64,000 nucleotides of DNA from positions 1 through 64,000 of the forward strand of contig CANKAM010000007.1 in NCBI GenBank assembly GCA_947479755.1, given 5' to 3'. Of the stretch, positions 27,901 through 35,331 are shown piece after piece (within the stretch, counting starts at the first letter, position 1; the number at the start of each line of letters is the position of its first letter). Source of the stretch: Bacteroidota bacterium (GTDB taxonomy: Bacteria > Bacteroidota > Bacteroidia > SXHM01). The notes beneath the pieces were generated by a model, which did not search any database, had not been told where the DNA came from, and was given only the letters and a program-made list of their open reading frames with translations. The translations under genes were made by a program, and so were the position numbers.

Positions 27901-28155
27901 TGCGCTACTTGCGGTTGACAGCATATATTGCATGCCTTGCACACCGTTGATTGCTTTTTCTAAAATAGTTAAGGTTGATTTAACTAAAACCTCAGCATTT
28001 GACCCCGGAAATTCAATAAAAATACTAACCCTTGGCGGAGCAATGTCGGGGAATTGTGCTACCGGACTTGTACTCATTGAGATTAATCCAAGGAAAATTA
28101 TTCCGATGGAAATAACAATTGATAATACAGGTCGTTGAATGAATTTTTGAAACAT
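24925..28155 (-). CDS. RND multidrug efflux transporter, HAE1 (AcrB/MexB) type
   Basis: Inner-membrane proton-driven pump of 1076 residues, close to the 1030-1060 typical of AcrB. It begins MFQKFIQRPVLSIVISIGII, has 12 predicted membrane helices in the 1+5+1+5 pattern, and shows the TM4 region ALVLAIGIVVDNAIVVVEAV with the two Asp/Asn-type proton-relay positions. The large periplasmic porter loops lie after TM1 and TM7. Length and motifs fit hydrophobic/amphiphilic exporters rather than heavy-metal CusA types. Starts 16 bases after the adaptor gene. Confidence 0.94.
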   Translation of the reverse strand: MFQKFIQRPVLSIVISIGIIFLGLISMSTSPVAQFPDIAPPRVSIFIEFPGSNAEVLVKSTLTILEKAINGVQGMQYMLSTASSASEAGIDIIFEPGTDPTIAAIRVKTRIDQVMANLPPLVQREGVIITPIQPSMLMYVNLFSTDKSTDEKFLFNYANTYILPEVKRVPGMGRAEAVGSRSFAMRIWLKPDRMRAYNISTEEVLKAIDEQSVLGRPGRVGLSSGIKAQAQEYVLSYKGWYNKPEEYEDIIIRANSEGEILKLKDIASVEAGSEFVDIYSNKDGQPSASIVLKQNSGSNANKVIEDVKVKLEELRKDFPPGMDYEINYDVSKFVNASIEKVLHTLIEAFILVALVVFIFLGDWRSTLIPILAVPVSLIGAFLFMQLFGLSINLITLFALVLAIGIVVDNAIVVVEAVHVKMEEENLQPFPAVEKVLGEISGAIIAITLVMTAVFVPVAFMTGPVGVLYRQFSITMASAIVISGLVALTLTPVLCAMLLKNTHGQPKRKTPINIFIDWFNRVFEKITGKYTGLLRLIVDRRVVTYGILLVFAFGVIGVNKILPSGFIPNEDQGQIYAIIQTPPGTTLERTNEISRKLQKIAKEVDGVLSVTSLAGYEILSEGRGSNAGTCLINLKDWSDRKHSSKQIIEELEEKSKDLPAIVEYFEPPAVPGYGSSDGFALRLLDKSSDVDYQEFDNVNSDFLAALEKRKELSGLFASYSAKYPQYELIIDNSLAMQKGVSIGNAMENLNVLIGSTYEQGFIRFNSYYKVYTQAGPEYRKQPSDLLNYFVKNEEGEMVPYSAFMKLKKTQGPNEISRYNLYNSSLINGVPAPGYSSGDALKAIQEVAKQSLPKGYDIAWQGLSYDEAKRGNEALYIFLVVFLFVYLILAAQYESFLLPFAVLLSIIPGIFGSFMLLKVMGLSNDVYAQVGLIMLTGLLGKNAVLIVEFAVQKHRKGATVFEAAIEGARARFRPILMTSFAFIAGLIPLVVATGPGAVGNHTIGASALGGMLFGTIFGVIIVPGLYYIFGKLAEGKKLIKGEDENPLTEDFIESESESALLKKLKKALIKLRKKQNED

Positions 28156-28171
28156 TTTTTTATTTTTTTAT

Positions 28172-29257
28172 CTATTCAGCGTGTAAATTATCCAGTTCAC
28201 TTAATACAACTTGAGGATTAACAAAATCATAGTGTATTTTCTCATTATTTTTTACTTTACGTAATCCTTCCAGCAGGATTTTATCCTTTACAGTTACGCC
28301 TTCCGTAACTATGTACAAATGTGGCAGCTCCTCGCCAACAGTAATTTGTCTTGTATTAACTACATTATTTTCATCTATTACAAAAACAAATTTTTTATCC
28401 AGAATATCAAATGTTGATTTTTGAGGAATAATGAGTGCATTTTTTATAGAAACCGGCATCAGAATATTTCCGGTTTCGCCATGTCTTAATATTCCTTTTG
28501 GATTTAGAAATGTTGCCCTGAATGCAATGTTTCCTGTTTCATTATTAAAGTCTGCTTCAATGGTTTCTACTATTCCTTCCTGATCAAAAATCTGGTTGTT
28601 TGCCATTTGTAATTTTACATGCTGCTTGTTGTCTTTTGCCTTAGTAGCGTAATCTAAATATTCAGATTCGGGAACATTAAAATAAACCCACATCTTGCTG
28701 TTGTCAGAAAGTGTTGTCAGTAATTCTCCTTCATCTATAAGACTGCCTAACCGAACATCATTAAATCGCCCCATCATACCATCGAATGGTGCCCTGATAT
28801 CTGTAAATCCTAAATGTGCCTGAGATAATTCCAGTTCAGCTTTTGCTTTATCTAACTTAGCTTTAGCCAGCGCAAGTTCATTCTGAGATACGATATTACT
28901 GTCGGCAAGAGTTTTTGTATTTTGATATTCAATTTCAGCAAAATGTGCTTCGGCTTCTGATTTATGCATTTCGGCCTGGTATATTAAAGGCATAATCTGA
29001 AACATGAGCTGACCTTTTTTTATAGACTGCCCTTCATCTACATAAATGTTTTGCAAATAACCCCTTTCCTGTGACCGTAATTCAATGTGACTTATGGAGT
29101 GAATCTGAGACGCGTACTCATGGAAGAATAACGTATCCATTTGCATAGGACTGGTAACCAAAAATTTAGTTTCGGCTTCCTTTTCATGTTTTTCATGGTT
29201 ACAGCTTGTGAAAAATAACACAGTTGCTACGCTAACGAGAAATAAGATTCTCTTCAT
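28172..29257 (-). CDS. RND efflux periplasmic adaptor (membrane fusion protein) lipoprotein
   Basis: Adaptor that links the RND pump to the outer-membrane channel. The 361-residue protein has a lipobox FTSC (Cys19), a biotinyl-lipoyl-like barrel (GYLQNIYVDEGQSIKKGQLMF), a coiled-coil hairpin (EAHFAEIEYQNTKTLADSN to ALAKAKLDKAKAELELSQAH), the return strand IRAPFDGMMGRF, and beta-barrel domains. The order adaptor-pump-channel is standard. A 138-base gap separates it from the upstream small gene. Confidence 0.93.
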   Translation of the reverse strand: MKRILFLVSVATVLFFTSCNHEKHEKEAETKFLVTSPMQMDTLFFHEYASQIHSISHIELRSQERGYLQNIYVDEGQSIKKGQLMFQIMPLIYQAEMHKSEAEAHFAEIEYQNTKTLADSNIVSQNELALAKAKLDKAKAELELSQAHLGFTDIRAPFDGMMGRFNDVRLGSLIDEGELLTTLSDNSKMWVYFNVPESEYLDYATKAKDNKQHVKLQMANNQIFDQEGIVETIEADFNNETGNIAFRATFLNPKGILRHGETGNILMPVSIKNALIIPQKSTFDILDKKFVFVIDENNVVNTRQITVGEELPHLYIVTEGVTVKDKILLEGLRKVKNNEKIHYDFVNPQVVLSELDNLHAE

Positions 29258-29395
29258 AATAATTTTGGATTTAAATTAAATTGATTGATGGGAAATGTTT
29301 TGTTTTTCAACGATAATAAGCGATTAGAAAAAAGCAAGGGGTGCCGCAGAAAGCAGCGAATAGAAAAGGCAGGGCTAATAAAAAGCCCTAAAAAA

Positions 29396-29752
29396 TCAGC
29401 AGTATAATTTCAGCGAGTGAAATAAAAGGAAAAGCTTTCCTGAATTAGCAAACCCAAAGGACTGGGAATCGGCAGCTATTTTTTTGGAGAGGTAAAGCGA
29501 TAAACTGCTTTGAGATGAAAGAATAAATTTGGTGATTGTTTCGTCTTCTTCTAATTCTTCTAAATTATTTTCAGGGGTTTCTTCCTGTTCGCAGAAAAAT
29601 ATTTTTTCAGAAGACTTGTCGTTTTCGCGTGATGTCGTTACTTCTTTTTTTATTAATTGATGTTTGAGATAACGCTGTGCGCTTTTGCCCGCCAATGGCG
29701 AAGCAAAAAAGATGGCAAGAAGTAAAAAAATAAATCTCGAAAACAGTTTCAT
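29396..29752 (-). CDS. small exported protein upstream of the efflux operon, function unknown
   Basis: Protein of 118 residues with an N-terminal hydrophobic signal (RFIFLLLAIFFASPLAG), an acidic centre (EETPENNLEELEEDE) and a hydrophobic C-terminus ending LKLYC. I do not recognise the family. It reads in the same direction as the efflux genes and may be the first gene of that transcription unit. A weak promoter-like pair (TTTG then TACATTCG on the minus strand) lies 35-65 bases upstream. The gap 29753-30026 otherwise shows only AT-rich DNA. Confidence 0.6.
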   Translation of the reverse strand: MKLFSRFIFLLLAIFFASPLAGKSAQRYLKHQLIKKEVTTSRENDKSSEKIFFCEQEETPENNLEELEEDETITKFILSSQSSLSLYLSKKIAADSQSFGFANSGKLFLLFHSLKLYC

Positions 29753-30026
29753 CAGAAGGGGTGATGATTTAGAAAAGCGGGGCGAATGTACAAACTCTAA
29801 CTGCCGCTAAATCAAAAAAACTGTTAACGATATGTTATTCTCCACTAATGATGCGGCATTAACCCTAACTTCGTTGCTGATTTAAAAAGTTTGGAGTTAT
29901 TTAAATTCAGGTTTTTAAGATATTTTCGGAACTTTGAAAAAATTAAATGCCCTGAGGCAAACAAAATAAATTGCAAGGATTTGCGTTCATAGAGATAGAG
30001 TAATCATTGCAAAGAATATAACTAAA

Positions 30027-31526
30027 GTGAAAAATAAATTTATACTACTTCTGTTCAGCAGCATTATGCTGGCGAGTTCGGTTGAAGCACAAATCAAGAA
30101 TACAATAGTAAGCGTAGAAGATAATGCAGATGTCTGTTCCGATGACCCCATCTTAGCCATGCTGGACAGCCTTTGCACGCTTGAATTTTTCAAAAGCTCA
30201 TCGTTTACTACCGATACCGGATTGCTAAATGTTTACAACTTCTCTTCTGATTCGGTTCCTGTTTATGACGATTTTATTTATGAGTATCGTTTGGGTAAAT
30301 TAGATGCGCTGTCACCTTTTGACCTTGATTATAATGCCTCGGTTAAAAGTTATATCAATGCCTATACGGTTCAAAAGCGCAAGAAAGTAGGTCAGTTGCT
30401 TGGTTTGGCGCAACACTATTTTCCGTTGTTTGAAGAAACGTTGGATAAATATGATTTGCCGCTGGAACTGAAACACCTTGCTATTATAGAATCGGCTTTA
30501 AACCCGGTGGCTAAATCAAAGTCTGGAGCCATGGGGCTTTGGCAATTTGTTTACGGAACCGGCAAAATGTATAACCTGAAAATCAATTCGTATGTGGATG
30601 AGCGTTGCGATCCTTATCTGTCAACCGTTGCGGCCTGCGAATACCTGAAATATCTTTACGGAATGTTTGGTGACTGGCAGTTGGTGCTTGCCGCTTATAA
30701 TGGCGGACCGGGAACATTGAACAAAGCCATGAGGCGTTCGGGCAAAAAAACGTATTGGGAATTACGCCCTTATCTGCCTGTTGAAACGCAAGGTTATGTC
30801 CCCGCTTTTATAGCTGCTACGTATGTAATGAACTATGCATCGGAACACAATATTTATCCGCTTTCGCCACGCATTTTTCATTACCAGGTTGATACGCTTC
30901 ACGTTAAAAACAAACTTACGTTTGCAAGCCTTTCAAAGGTGTTGGATATTTCGGTTGAAGACCTTGAATATTTGAATCCATGCTACCGCAAACAATTTAT
31001 TCCTGCAACGGAAGAGTTTAATACGTTGGTTTTGCCGAAACAAAAAGTAGGCTTATTTATGGCTAACGAAACCGACCTGTATAATATGAATCAGGAAGTG
31101 TCGCCACCGGCAGTTGCTGCAGTTGAAAAAATTTCGGCACCGGGTGAACAGAAAAAACATACTATCCGCAGTGGCGAAACGCTGAGCAGCATTGCATCCA
31201 AATACCGTTGCTCGGTAAGTGATCTGAGAGACTGGAATAAACTGAAAGGTAACACCATTCATCCGGGCGATAAATTAATTGTGTTTACAGCAGCTCCCGT
31301 AAAAACAAAAACAGTAGTTGCTGCTGAAGAAAAACCAAAAGTTGCAACTACACAACCGGAGAAAACAACATCAGGGGAAAATAAATTTCACACCATTCAG
31401 AAAGGTGATACACTTTGGAAAATTGCCAATGAAAACGGCATTACCATTACGGAGTTAAAGCGCCTTAACAATATCTCTAACGATAATCATCCGCTGAAGA
31501 TAGGGGCGAAGATTAAGGTGGGGTAG
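30027..31526 (+). CDS. MltD-like membrane-bound lytic transglycosylase with two LysM domains
   Basis: Peptidoglycan-cleaving enzyme of 499 residues. The start is GTG: it is the only start that gives the full signal peptide (residues 1-22, ending VEAQ). The SLT catalytic domain spans about 140-250, with catalytic Glu155 in IIESALNP, and the motifs SGAMGLWQF and AAYNGGPG. Two LysM modules near residues 375-420 (HTIRSGETLSSIASKY) and 450-499 (HTIQKGDTLWKIANEN) bind glycan strands. Architecture matches E. coli MltD. Probable role is cell-wall turnover in the periplasm. Confidence 0.92.
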   Translation: MKNKFILLLFSSIMLASSVEAQIKNTIVSVEDNADVCSDDPILAMLDSLCTLEFFKSSSFTTDTGLLNVYNFSSDSVPVYDDFIYEYRLGKLDALSPFDLDYNASVKSYINAYTVQKRKKVGQLLGLAQHYFPLFEETLDKYDLPLELKHLAIIESALNPVAKSKSGAMGLWQFVYGTGKMYNLKINSYVDERCDPYLSTVAACEYLKYLYGMFGDWQLVLAAYNGGPGTLNKAMRRSGKKTYWELRPYLPVETQGYVPAFIAATYVMNYASEHNIYPLSPRIFHYQVDTLHVKNKLTFASLSKVLDISVEDLEYLNPCYRKQFIPATEEFNTLVLPKQKVGLFMANETDLYNMNQEVSPPAVAAVEKISAPGEQKKHTIRSGETLSSIASKYRCSVSDLRDWNKLKGNTIHPGDKLIVFTAAPVKTKTVVAAEEKPKVATTQPEKTTSGENKFHTIQKGDTLWKIANENGITITELKRLNNISNDNHPLKIGAKIKVG

Positions 31527-31531
31527 GCCCA

Positions 31532-31594
31532 TCGTTATGCTGAACTAGTTTCAGCATCTTTAATTCAAGACCCTGAAACAAGTTCAGGGTGACG
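31532..31594. repeat. palindromic repeat, ATGCTGAACTTGTTTCAGCAT family, copy 1
   Basis: Two hairpins in series, ATGCTGAACTAGTTTCAGCAT and CCCTGAAACAAGTTCAGGG, bounded by CGTTA and TGACG. Two further copies lie at 44435-44511 and 45613-45674 in the same orientation. Confidence 0.92.
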
Positions 31595-31603
31595 TTCCCG
31601 AAA

Positions 31604-31634
31604 ACAAAAAAACCCTCTCCGTTTCCAGAGAAGG
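31604..31634 (-). terminator. intrinsic terminator of the RRM protein gene
   Basis: On the minus strand CCTTCTC pairs with GAGAGGG across an 8-base loop, followed by seven T residues. It lies 41 bases downstream of the RRM gene stop codon. Confidence 0.65.
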
Positions 31635-31674
31635 TGCATAGCAATAAAGCCGTTTTAGAAAAGGGAAGGGAGAA

Positions 31675-31935
31675 CTATCTCTCTCTGTTGTCTTCTTTCG
31701 GGCGTGCTTCGTTTACACGAAGTGGACGACCCTGAACTTCTTTTCCGTTGAGGGCTTCAATGGCAGTTTTACCTGCTGCATCGTTGTCCATTTCAACAAA
31801 ACCGAAGCCTTTTGAGCGGCCTGAATACTTGTCGCTGATTACTTTGGCAGATGTTACATTGCCGAATTCTGCGAATGCATTTTTCAGGTCGTCATCTTTC
31901 ATTTGGAAAGAAAGGTTACCTACGTAGATGGTCAT
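31675..31935 (-). CDS. RNA-recognition-motif RNA-binding protein
   Basis: Single-domain RNA-binding protein of 86 residues, almost all RRM. RNP2 is IYVGNLSF (residues 3-10) and RNP1 is KGFGFVEM (about 42-49), with the aromatic residues that stack on RNA. The C-terminal tail ARPKEDNRER is charged. Such small RRM proteins are common in Bacteroidota and cyanobacteria, and are implicated in post-transcriptional control. A promoter-like TTTG followed 17 bases on by TACCTTTC lies upstream on the minus strand. Single gene with its own terminator. Confidence 0.93.
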   Translation of the reverse strand: MTIYVGNLSFQMKDDDLKNAFAEFGNVTSAKVISDKYSGRSKGFGFVEMDNDAAGKTAIEALNGKEVQGRPLRVNEARPKEDNRER

Positions 31936-32019
31936 ATAATTGTATTTAATTTAACGGGCGAAAGGTAAATGTTTTAATTAAATGCAAAACATTGGGCGGA
32001 AATTATTTTTAGAGCAGCC

Positions 32020-33282
32020 TTATATCCTTTCTTTGAAACGGAACGAATCACCAAACAGGTTTGTACGGATACCGATATTTATAATCAATGTGTTTGCAAG
32101 CGGATGTCTTTGCACTGTAGGAATGATATAAGCAAGGTCTGCAAAAATTCCGCAATAGCCAAAGCCAATACCGGCTGTATAAAATTGGCGATTGCCCTTT
32201 GTTTTGTTTTCATAAAAATAACCTCCGCGAGCAGCATAAAGAAATTTTCCTCCTTGTGTGACCATGCGCAGTTCAGTTCCAAACTGATGAACAAACTCAT
32301 GCCACTCTTCTTTAGCACCGCCCGGGGCATCATAAAAACTTTGATATAATCCGCGAGACATAGTTACGTTTGGGTTATATCCTTTTTGAATTATATAATC
32401 TCCGGTGCTATTCAGAATATAGTTACCTGCCGAATCAGTTTCATAAATAGGTGGCGTTGGCACGAGCAGTTTCTCGCATTGATAACCAATATCTATAGCA
32501 ATATAGGATTGCTCACTTTGTTTAAACCCAAATGTAAACAGCGTTCCAAGTTTAAGTGATGCAGGAAGAAACTGTTTTTCAAAGCCAGCATGGTAATCTA
32601 TTTTGTTACCGATGTTGAGTAAAGAGAGACCAATATTCCAACGTAGTTTTGTGTTTTCATCCAAACTATAGTGTCGCCTGAAATCAAATCCTAAATCTCC
32701 GGCAATTGCTTGTGCTGTACTAAATAGTTTGCCGGTAGTGGGATTAGGCATTCCGCCATATAAACCTGAATGAACATATTTTAATGCACCACCTATTGAA
32801 AAATATTCAGAGAAATAATGTGCATAACGTGCGCTGGCAACATATTCTGAAGGTCTGTAGTTTCCGATTATCACACCTCCGGAACCTGTAAATGTTATAT
32901 CGCCCAACGAAAAATAACGAAATGATGCTGCCCAGATATTTTTCTCATTGTAAGAATAATATCCGCCCAATTCAAAGAGGTTAATATCGGGAACTAATTT
33001 TCTAAGCCAGGGAACATAATTAAATCGCGCTCCTGTAATTCTTCTGCCGCGTGCAAGATGAGCCGGGTTTTGGTTAAAGCCATTGTCGGTATAAATATCG
33101 GGGGCAACCACACCAATAGCACCACTTCCATAGCTCTGGGCATTGGTTTCAATTTGCAGAAAAGGAACACCTGTAGTGATTGTATTTATCTGAACAGTCT
33201 GGTATGCTTGATTTTGATTGCTTTGTGCGCATAACTGTTGCACGCCAATAAACCATAAGGCAATGATGATTGATTTTTTCAT
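32020..33282 (-). CDS. porV: PorV/LptO-family T9SS outer-membrane protein
   Basis: Outer-membrane beta-barrel of the FadL fold that in T9SS carries cargo from the translocon to the attachment complex. The 420-residue protein has a signal peptide ending QLCAQ, then the PorV-typical opening ITTGVPFLQIETNAQSYG and QNPAHLARGRR, then repeated strand pairs to a C-terminal GIRTNLFGDSFRFKERI. T9SS cargo with matching sorting domains is encoded at 10541, 36480, 60156, 61074 and 62746. PorQ is the main alternative, but the N-terminal pattern favours PorV. A 33-residue peptide gene and a small membrane protein precede it. Confidence 0.85.
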   Translation of the reverse strand: MKKSIIIALWFIGVQQLCAQSNQNQAYQTVQINTITTGVPFLQIETNAQSYGSGAIGVVAPDIYTDNGFNQNPAHLARGRRITGARFNYVPWLRKLVPDINLFELGGYYSYNEKNIWAASFRYFSLGDITFTGSGGVIIGNYRPSEYVASARYAHYFSEYFSIGGALKYVHSGLYGGMPNPTTGKLFSTAQAIAGDLGFDFRRHYSLDENTKLRWNIGLSLLNIGNKIDYHAGFEKQFLPASLKLGTLFTFGFKQSEQSYIAIDIGYQCEKLLVPTPPIYETDSAGNYILNSTGDYIIQKGYNPNVTMSRGLYQSFYDAPGGAKEEWHEFVHQFGTELRMVTQGGKFLYAARGGYFYENKTKGNRQFYTAGIGFGYCGIFADLAYIIPTVQRHPLANTLIINIGIRTNLFGDSFRFKERI

Positions 33283-33296
33283 AGAACAAGTTTTGG

Positions 33297-33310
33297 TTAC
33301 TAGTTAGTAA
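33297..33310. other. 14-bp palindrome upstream of porV
   Basis: TTACTAGTTAGTAA has perfect 6-base arms around GT. It is 15 bases before the porV start and overlaps the stop codon of the 33-codon ORF. It could be an operator or chance. Confidence 0.3.
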
Positions 33311-33405
33311 AACTGTTTTCTATGAGATTTATTGTTTAGGGGTAAATTATTCTCCTGCCCAGCAGAAAACCAAAACAGAAAAAGGAGGAGGAGTATGTTT
33401 TTCAT
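33304..33405 (-). CDS. 33-residue putative secreted peptide, translationally coupled to its neighbour
   Basis: Too short for routine gene calling. The ATG at 33405 overlaps the TGA of the upstream 95-residue gene (ATGA junction). The product begins MKNILLLLFLFWFSAG and continues QENNLPLNNKSHRKQFY, a classic Bacteroidota signal peptide (cleavage before Gln) with a 17-residue mature peptide. The stop is 22 bases before the porV start. It may be a real secreted peptide, a leader ORF affecting porV, or the remnant of a larger gene. Confidence 0.5.
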   Translation of the reverse strand: MKNILLLLFLFWFSAGQENNLPLNNKSHRKQFY

Positions 33406-33689
33406 GCTTCTTTCTTTTCTAAAAGTTTCTTGTATTTCTTTTCGTTGAAATAAAATTGTCCGAACATATAAATTACCCAAAAAAAAGAAAAGGTAACCAA
33501 TCTGAATAAAAAGGATTTGAGGGATATGTCTCCAGCATGAAAATGAAAAGTTGAATCAAAACCTTCTATCAGTTCAGTAAATATTGACATAAAAACAGGC
33601 CAAGCAATTGTTCTGATAATTAGCCTGTTCTTTTTTCGGTTTAATTCCCATTCCTGCAAAAACTCTGATTCGTCTTTAGTTAGTTTCAT
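33402..33689 (-). CDS. small membrane protein of unknown function upstream of porV
   Basis: Protein of 95 residues with charged ends and two hydrophobic segments (about residues 25-42, RTIAWPVFMSIFTELI, and 60-80, LFRLVTFSFFWVIYMFGQFY). The termini are rich in Glu/Lys, predicted cytoplasmic. It reads into the 33-codon ORF and porV, with tight or overlapping junctions, so the three may be cotranscribed. I do not recognise a family. Confidence 0.65.
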   Translation of the reverse strand: MKLTKDESEFLQEWELNRKKNRLIIRTIAWPVFMSIFTELIEGFDSTFHFHAGDISLKSFLFRLVTFSFFWVIYMFGQFYFNEKKYKKLLEKKEA

Positions 33690-33827
33690 GGGTTATGATT
33701 TTTTATTTCCCACAAAAAGAAACAAAATCCCCCCACATAACCAAAAAATTTCCCTATAACCATTTTATTTCCACTCCCGTTTAAGCCCGCAACTTAATTT
33801 TCAGACACCCCCCTTTTGCATACCATC

Positions 33828-34178
33828 ATGTATCAGGATAAGTTGAATGAAGACATACGTAAAACCTACAACGGTGCGCTTGGGCAGCTAAAAGGCGTTG
33901 AAAAAATGCTGAACGATGAGCGGTGCCCTTTTGAAGTTTCCACCGTTTTAAAGGCAGTAATCGGCAACCTGAAAAGGATAAGTAATGAACAATTGCCCCA
34001 TTTCCAAAAATCGGAGATAAGGCAAAAAATACGGTACCTCTTAGCTCATCAATCGGTTACTGTTCAACAGCGCAAAGAGCTTGAAAATACAGAAGATTGC
34101 CTTGATGAGGTGAAGCCCGATGAGCTTCCTAAACTATGGCACCGTTTGCAGGCAATGGAACGCAAACAAAAGTTGTAA
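33828..34178 (+). CDS. CsoR/RcnR/FrmR-like helical protein with an extended C-terminus
   Basis: Protein of 116 residues from the ATG at 33828 (a TTG four codons earlier is less likely). Residues 10-62 follow the CsoR-family pattern: LGQLKGVEKMLNDERC resembles the first long helix of metal- or formaldehyde-sensing repressors. Cys33 and His58 are 25 residues apart, the exact spacing of the CsoR X and Y ligands, while the Z position is Ser62 rather than Cys. Residues 63-116 form an extra helical tail absent from classic CsoR proteins. A regulatory role is inferred; detection is by pattern only. It starts a group of unfamiliar genes. Confidence 0.5.
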   Translation: MYQDKLNEDIRKTYNGALGQLKGVEKMLNDERCPFEVSTVLKAVIGNLKRISNEQLPHFQKSEIRQKIRYLLAHQSVTVQQRKELENTEDCLDEVKPDELPKLWHRLQAMERKQKL

Positions 34179-34288
34179 ATCCACACATTGTTAATTTCTT
34201 TTTGCTTTCCTTTTTTGGCATACACCCCCATGCTCGCTGTTACTTCGCACAAAATTTTTAAACCAAAAAAAACTAAATACTAAACAAC

Positions 34289-34780
34289 ATGCCACTACCA
34301 TCCGAAATGGGAATAGCAATTCCCGGACCTACCAAAACAGTTATTCTTACCGACCTTAACAATGCGCTTGCCGCGCTTAACGCCCTTAAAGTGGTGCAGC
34401 TAACTGCCAGCGAAAGGCAGGGTGCACAAAGCATAGCGCAAGGTCGTTTTCCGTATGTGCAGGCGGGTATTAAAGCACTTGCACCTACATACCCTAATCT
34501 GCAACCTAATTTTTTGAATCTTGTAACTGCAGATACTGATTTGCAAACAGCCCAAGACCTTATGGAAATTATGCTGGTGGTAAAAGAAATAACCGACCGC
34601 TTTACTGATTTTGGTTTGGCAAGCGAACATTTTGCTTACCAGTATGTGCGCAAGTTTTATGCAATAGCTAAGGAAGCACAAACCGTAAACACACCGGGTG
34701 CCGATACGGTGGTAGCCGAACTGGCTCCGCTCTTTGCAGGGCAGGGAACAGAAGCAAACCCAACTCCCGATAATCCATAG
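34289..34780 (+). CDS. helical protein of unknown function
   Basis: Soluble protein of 163 residues, no signal peptide or membrane segment. It opens MPLPSEMGIAIPGPTKTVIL and is then mainly helical (LTDLNNALAALNALKVV; DLMEIMLVVKEITDRF), ending in a Gly/Pro/Asn-rich tail. I do not recognise the family. It lies 110 bases after the CsoR-like gene and just before a strong terminator, so the two may be cotranscribed. Confidence 0.7.
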   Translation: MPLPSEMGIAIPGPTKTVILTDLNNALAALNALKVVQLTASERQGAQSIAQGRFPYVQAGIKALAPTYPNLQPNFLNLVTADTDLQTAQDLMEIMLVVKEITDRFTDFGLASEHFAYQYVRKFYAIAKEAQTVNTPGADTVVAELAPLFAGQGTEANPTPDNP

Positions 34781-34791
34781 CTCATCTAACT

Positions 34792-34821
34792 AAAAAATCC
34801 CCCTGATGGGGGATTTTTTTT
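34792..34821 (+). terminator. strong intrinsic terminator
   Basis: AAAAAATCCCCC / GGGGGATTTTTT with loop TGAT, followed by a T8 run. It begins 12 bases after the preceding stop codon and separates that gene from the 21-bp repeat array. Confidence 0.9.
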
Positions 34822-34852
34822 GTGAAAACCAGCTTTTTAGTTCAGTTAAAAG

Positions 34853-35037
34853 CTAACAGAGGATACACTAAAGCTAACAAAGAGTACTGTAATGCTTACA
34901 ATGAATACACTAATGTAAACAGAAAGTACATTAATGCTATTGGAGCGTACAGTTAAGTTAACAAAGAGTACACTGATGTAAATAGTGAGCACACTAAAGT
35001 AAACAGAGAGTACAGTAATGTAAACAGAGGATACATA
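34853..35037. repeat. 21-bp tandem repeat array, eight units plus a partial ninth
   Basis: Units begin at 34853, 34874, 34895, 34916, 34937, 34958, 34979, 35000 and 35021. The approximate consensus is (C/T)TAACAGAGAGTACACTAATG (drawn one base short); the core GTACA(C/G)T recurs at the same place in nearly every unit. The 21-base period is two helical turns, so all cores face the same side. Both strands carry stop codons in the most open frames. It lies between a terminator and the start of an 81-residue gene (35059). Confidence 0.93.
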
Positions 35038-35058
35038 AAAACAGAACTAAACCACGCC

Positions 35059-35304
35059 ATGAAAATTTTAAGCAAAGAAGAAACCGCCAAAATAACACCC
35101 CTTAACAAAGGGCGGCAAACCACCGTTTATGCCAACCTTTTACAGCTTGAACCGGGCGAGGGATTGCACATAGAAAAAAAGGACTGGCGCACAAAATACC
35201 GTCCATCGGTATTAGTAAACAGGGCAGGCAAACGCCTTAACCGCAAATTTGAATGCAAACGCATGCCCGATGGCAGCGGCTGGCTGGTGAAGAGGGTGGA
35301 GTAA
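35059..35304 (+). CDS. small basic protein of unknown function downstream of the repeat array
   Basis: Protein of 81 residues, no signal peptide, rich in Lys/Arg (KKDWRTKYRPSVLVNRAGKR; FECKRMPDGSGWLVKRVE), ending with a probable beta hairpin. The net positive charge suggests nucleic-acid contact, but no family is recognised. Its leader holds the nine-copy 21-bp array, which ends about 22 bases before the ATG. The next gene, lgt, starts 27 bases later and may be cotranscribed. Confidence 0.65.
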   Translation: MKILSKEETAKITPLNKGRQTTVYANLLQLEPGEGLHIEKKDWRTKYRPSVLVNRAGKRLNRKFECKRMPDGSGWLVKRVE

Positions 35305-35331
35305 AAAATTCTCGTTACTTTGCCGCCAATT

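Noticed and set aside
29363..29381. Hairpin AGGGCT...AGCCCT in the gap between the small exported protein and the efflux adaptor
   Set aside because: On the minus strand the T-tract precedes the hairpin rather than following it, so it is not a convincing terminator.
34230..34283. 17-codon ORF just before the 163-residue gene
   Set aside because: Too short, without signal peptide or recognisable feature; it could be a leader peptide but nothing supports translation.
34853..35037. CRISPR-like array
   Set aside because: Repeats are directly joined with a 21-base period and no unique spacers; no cas genes are present.
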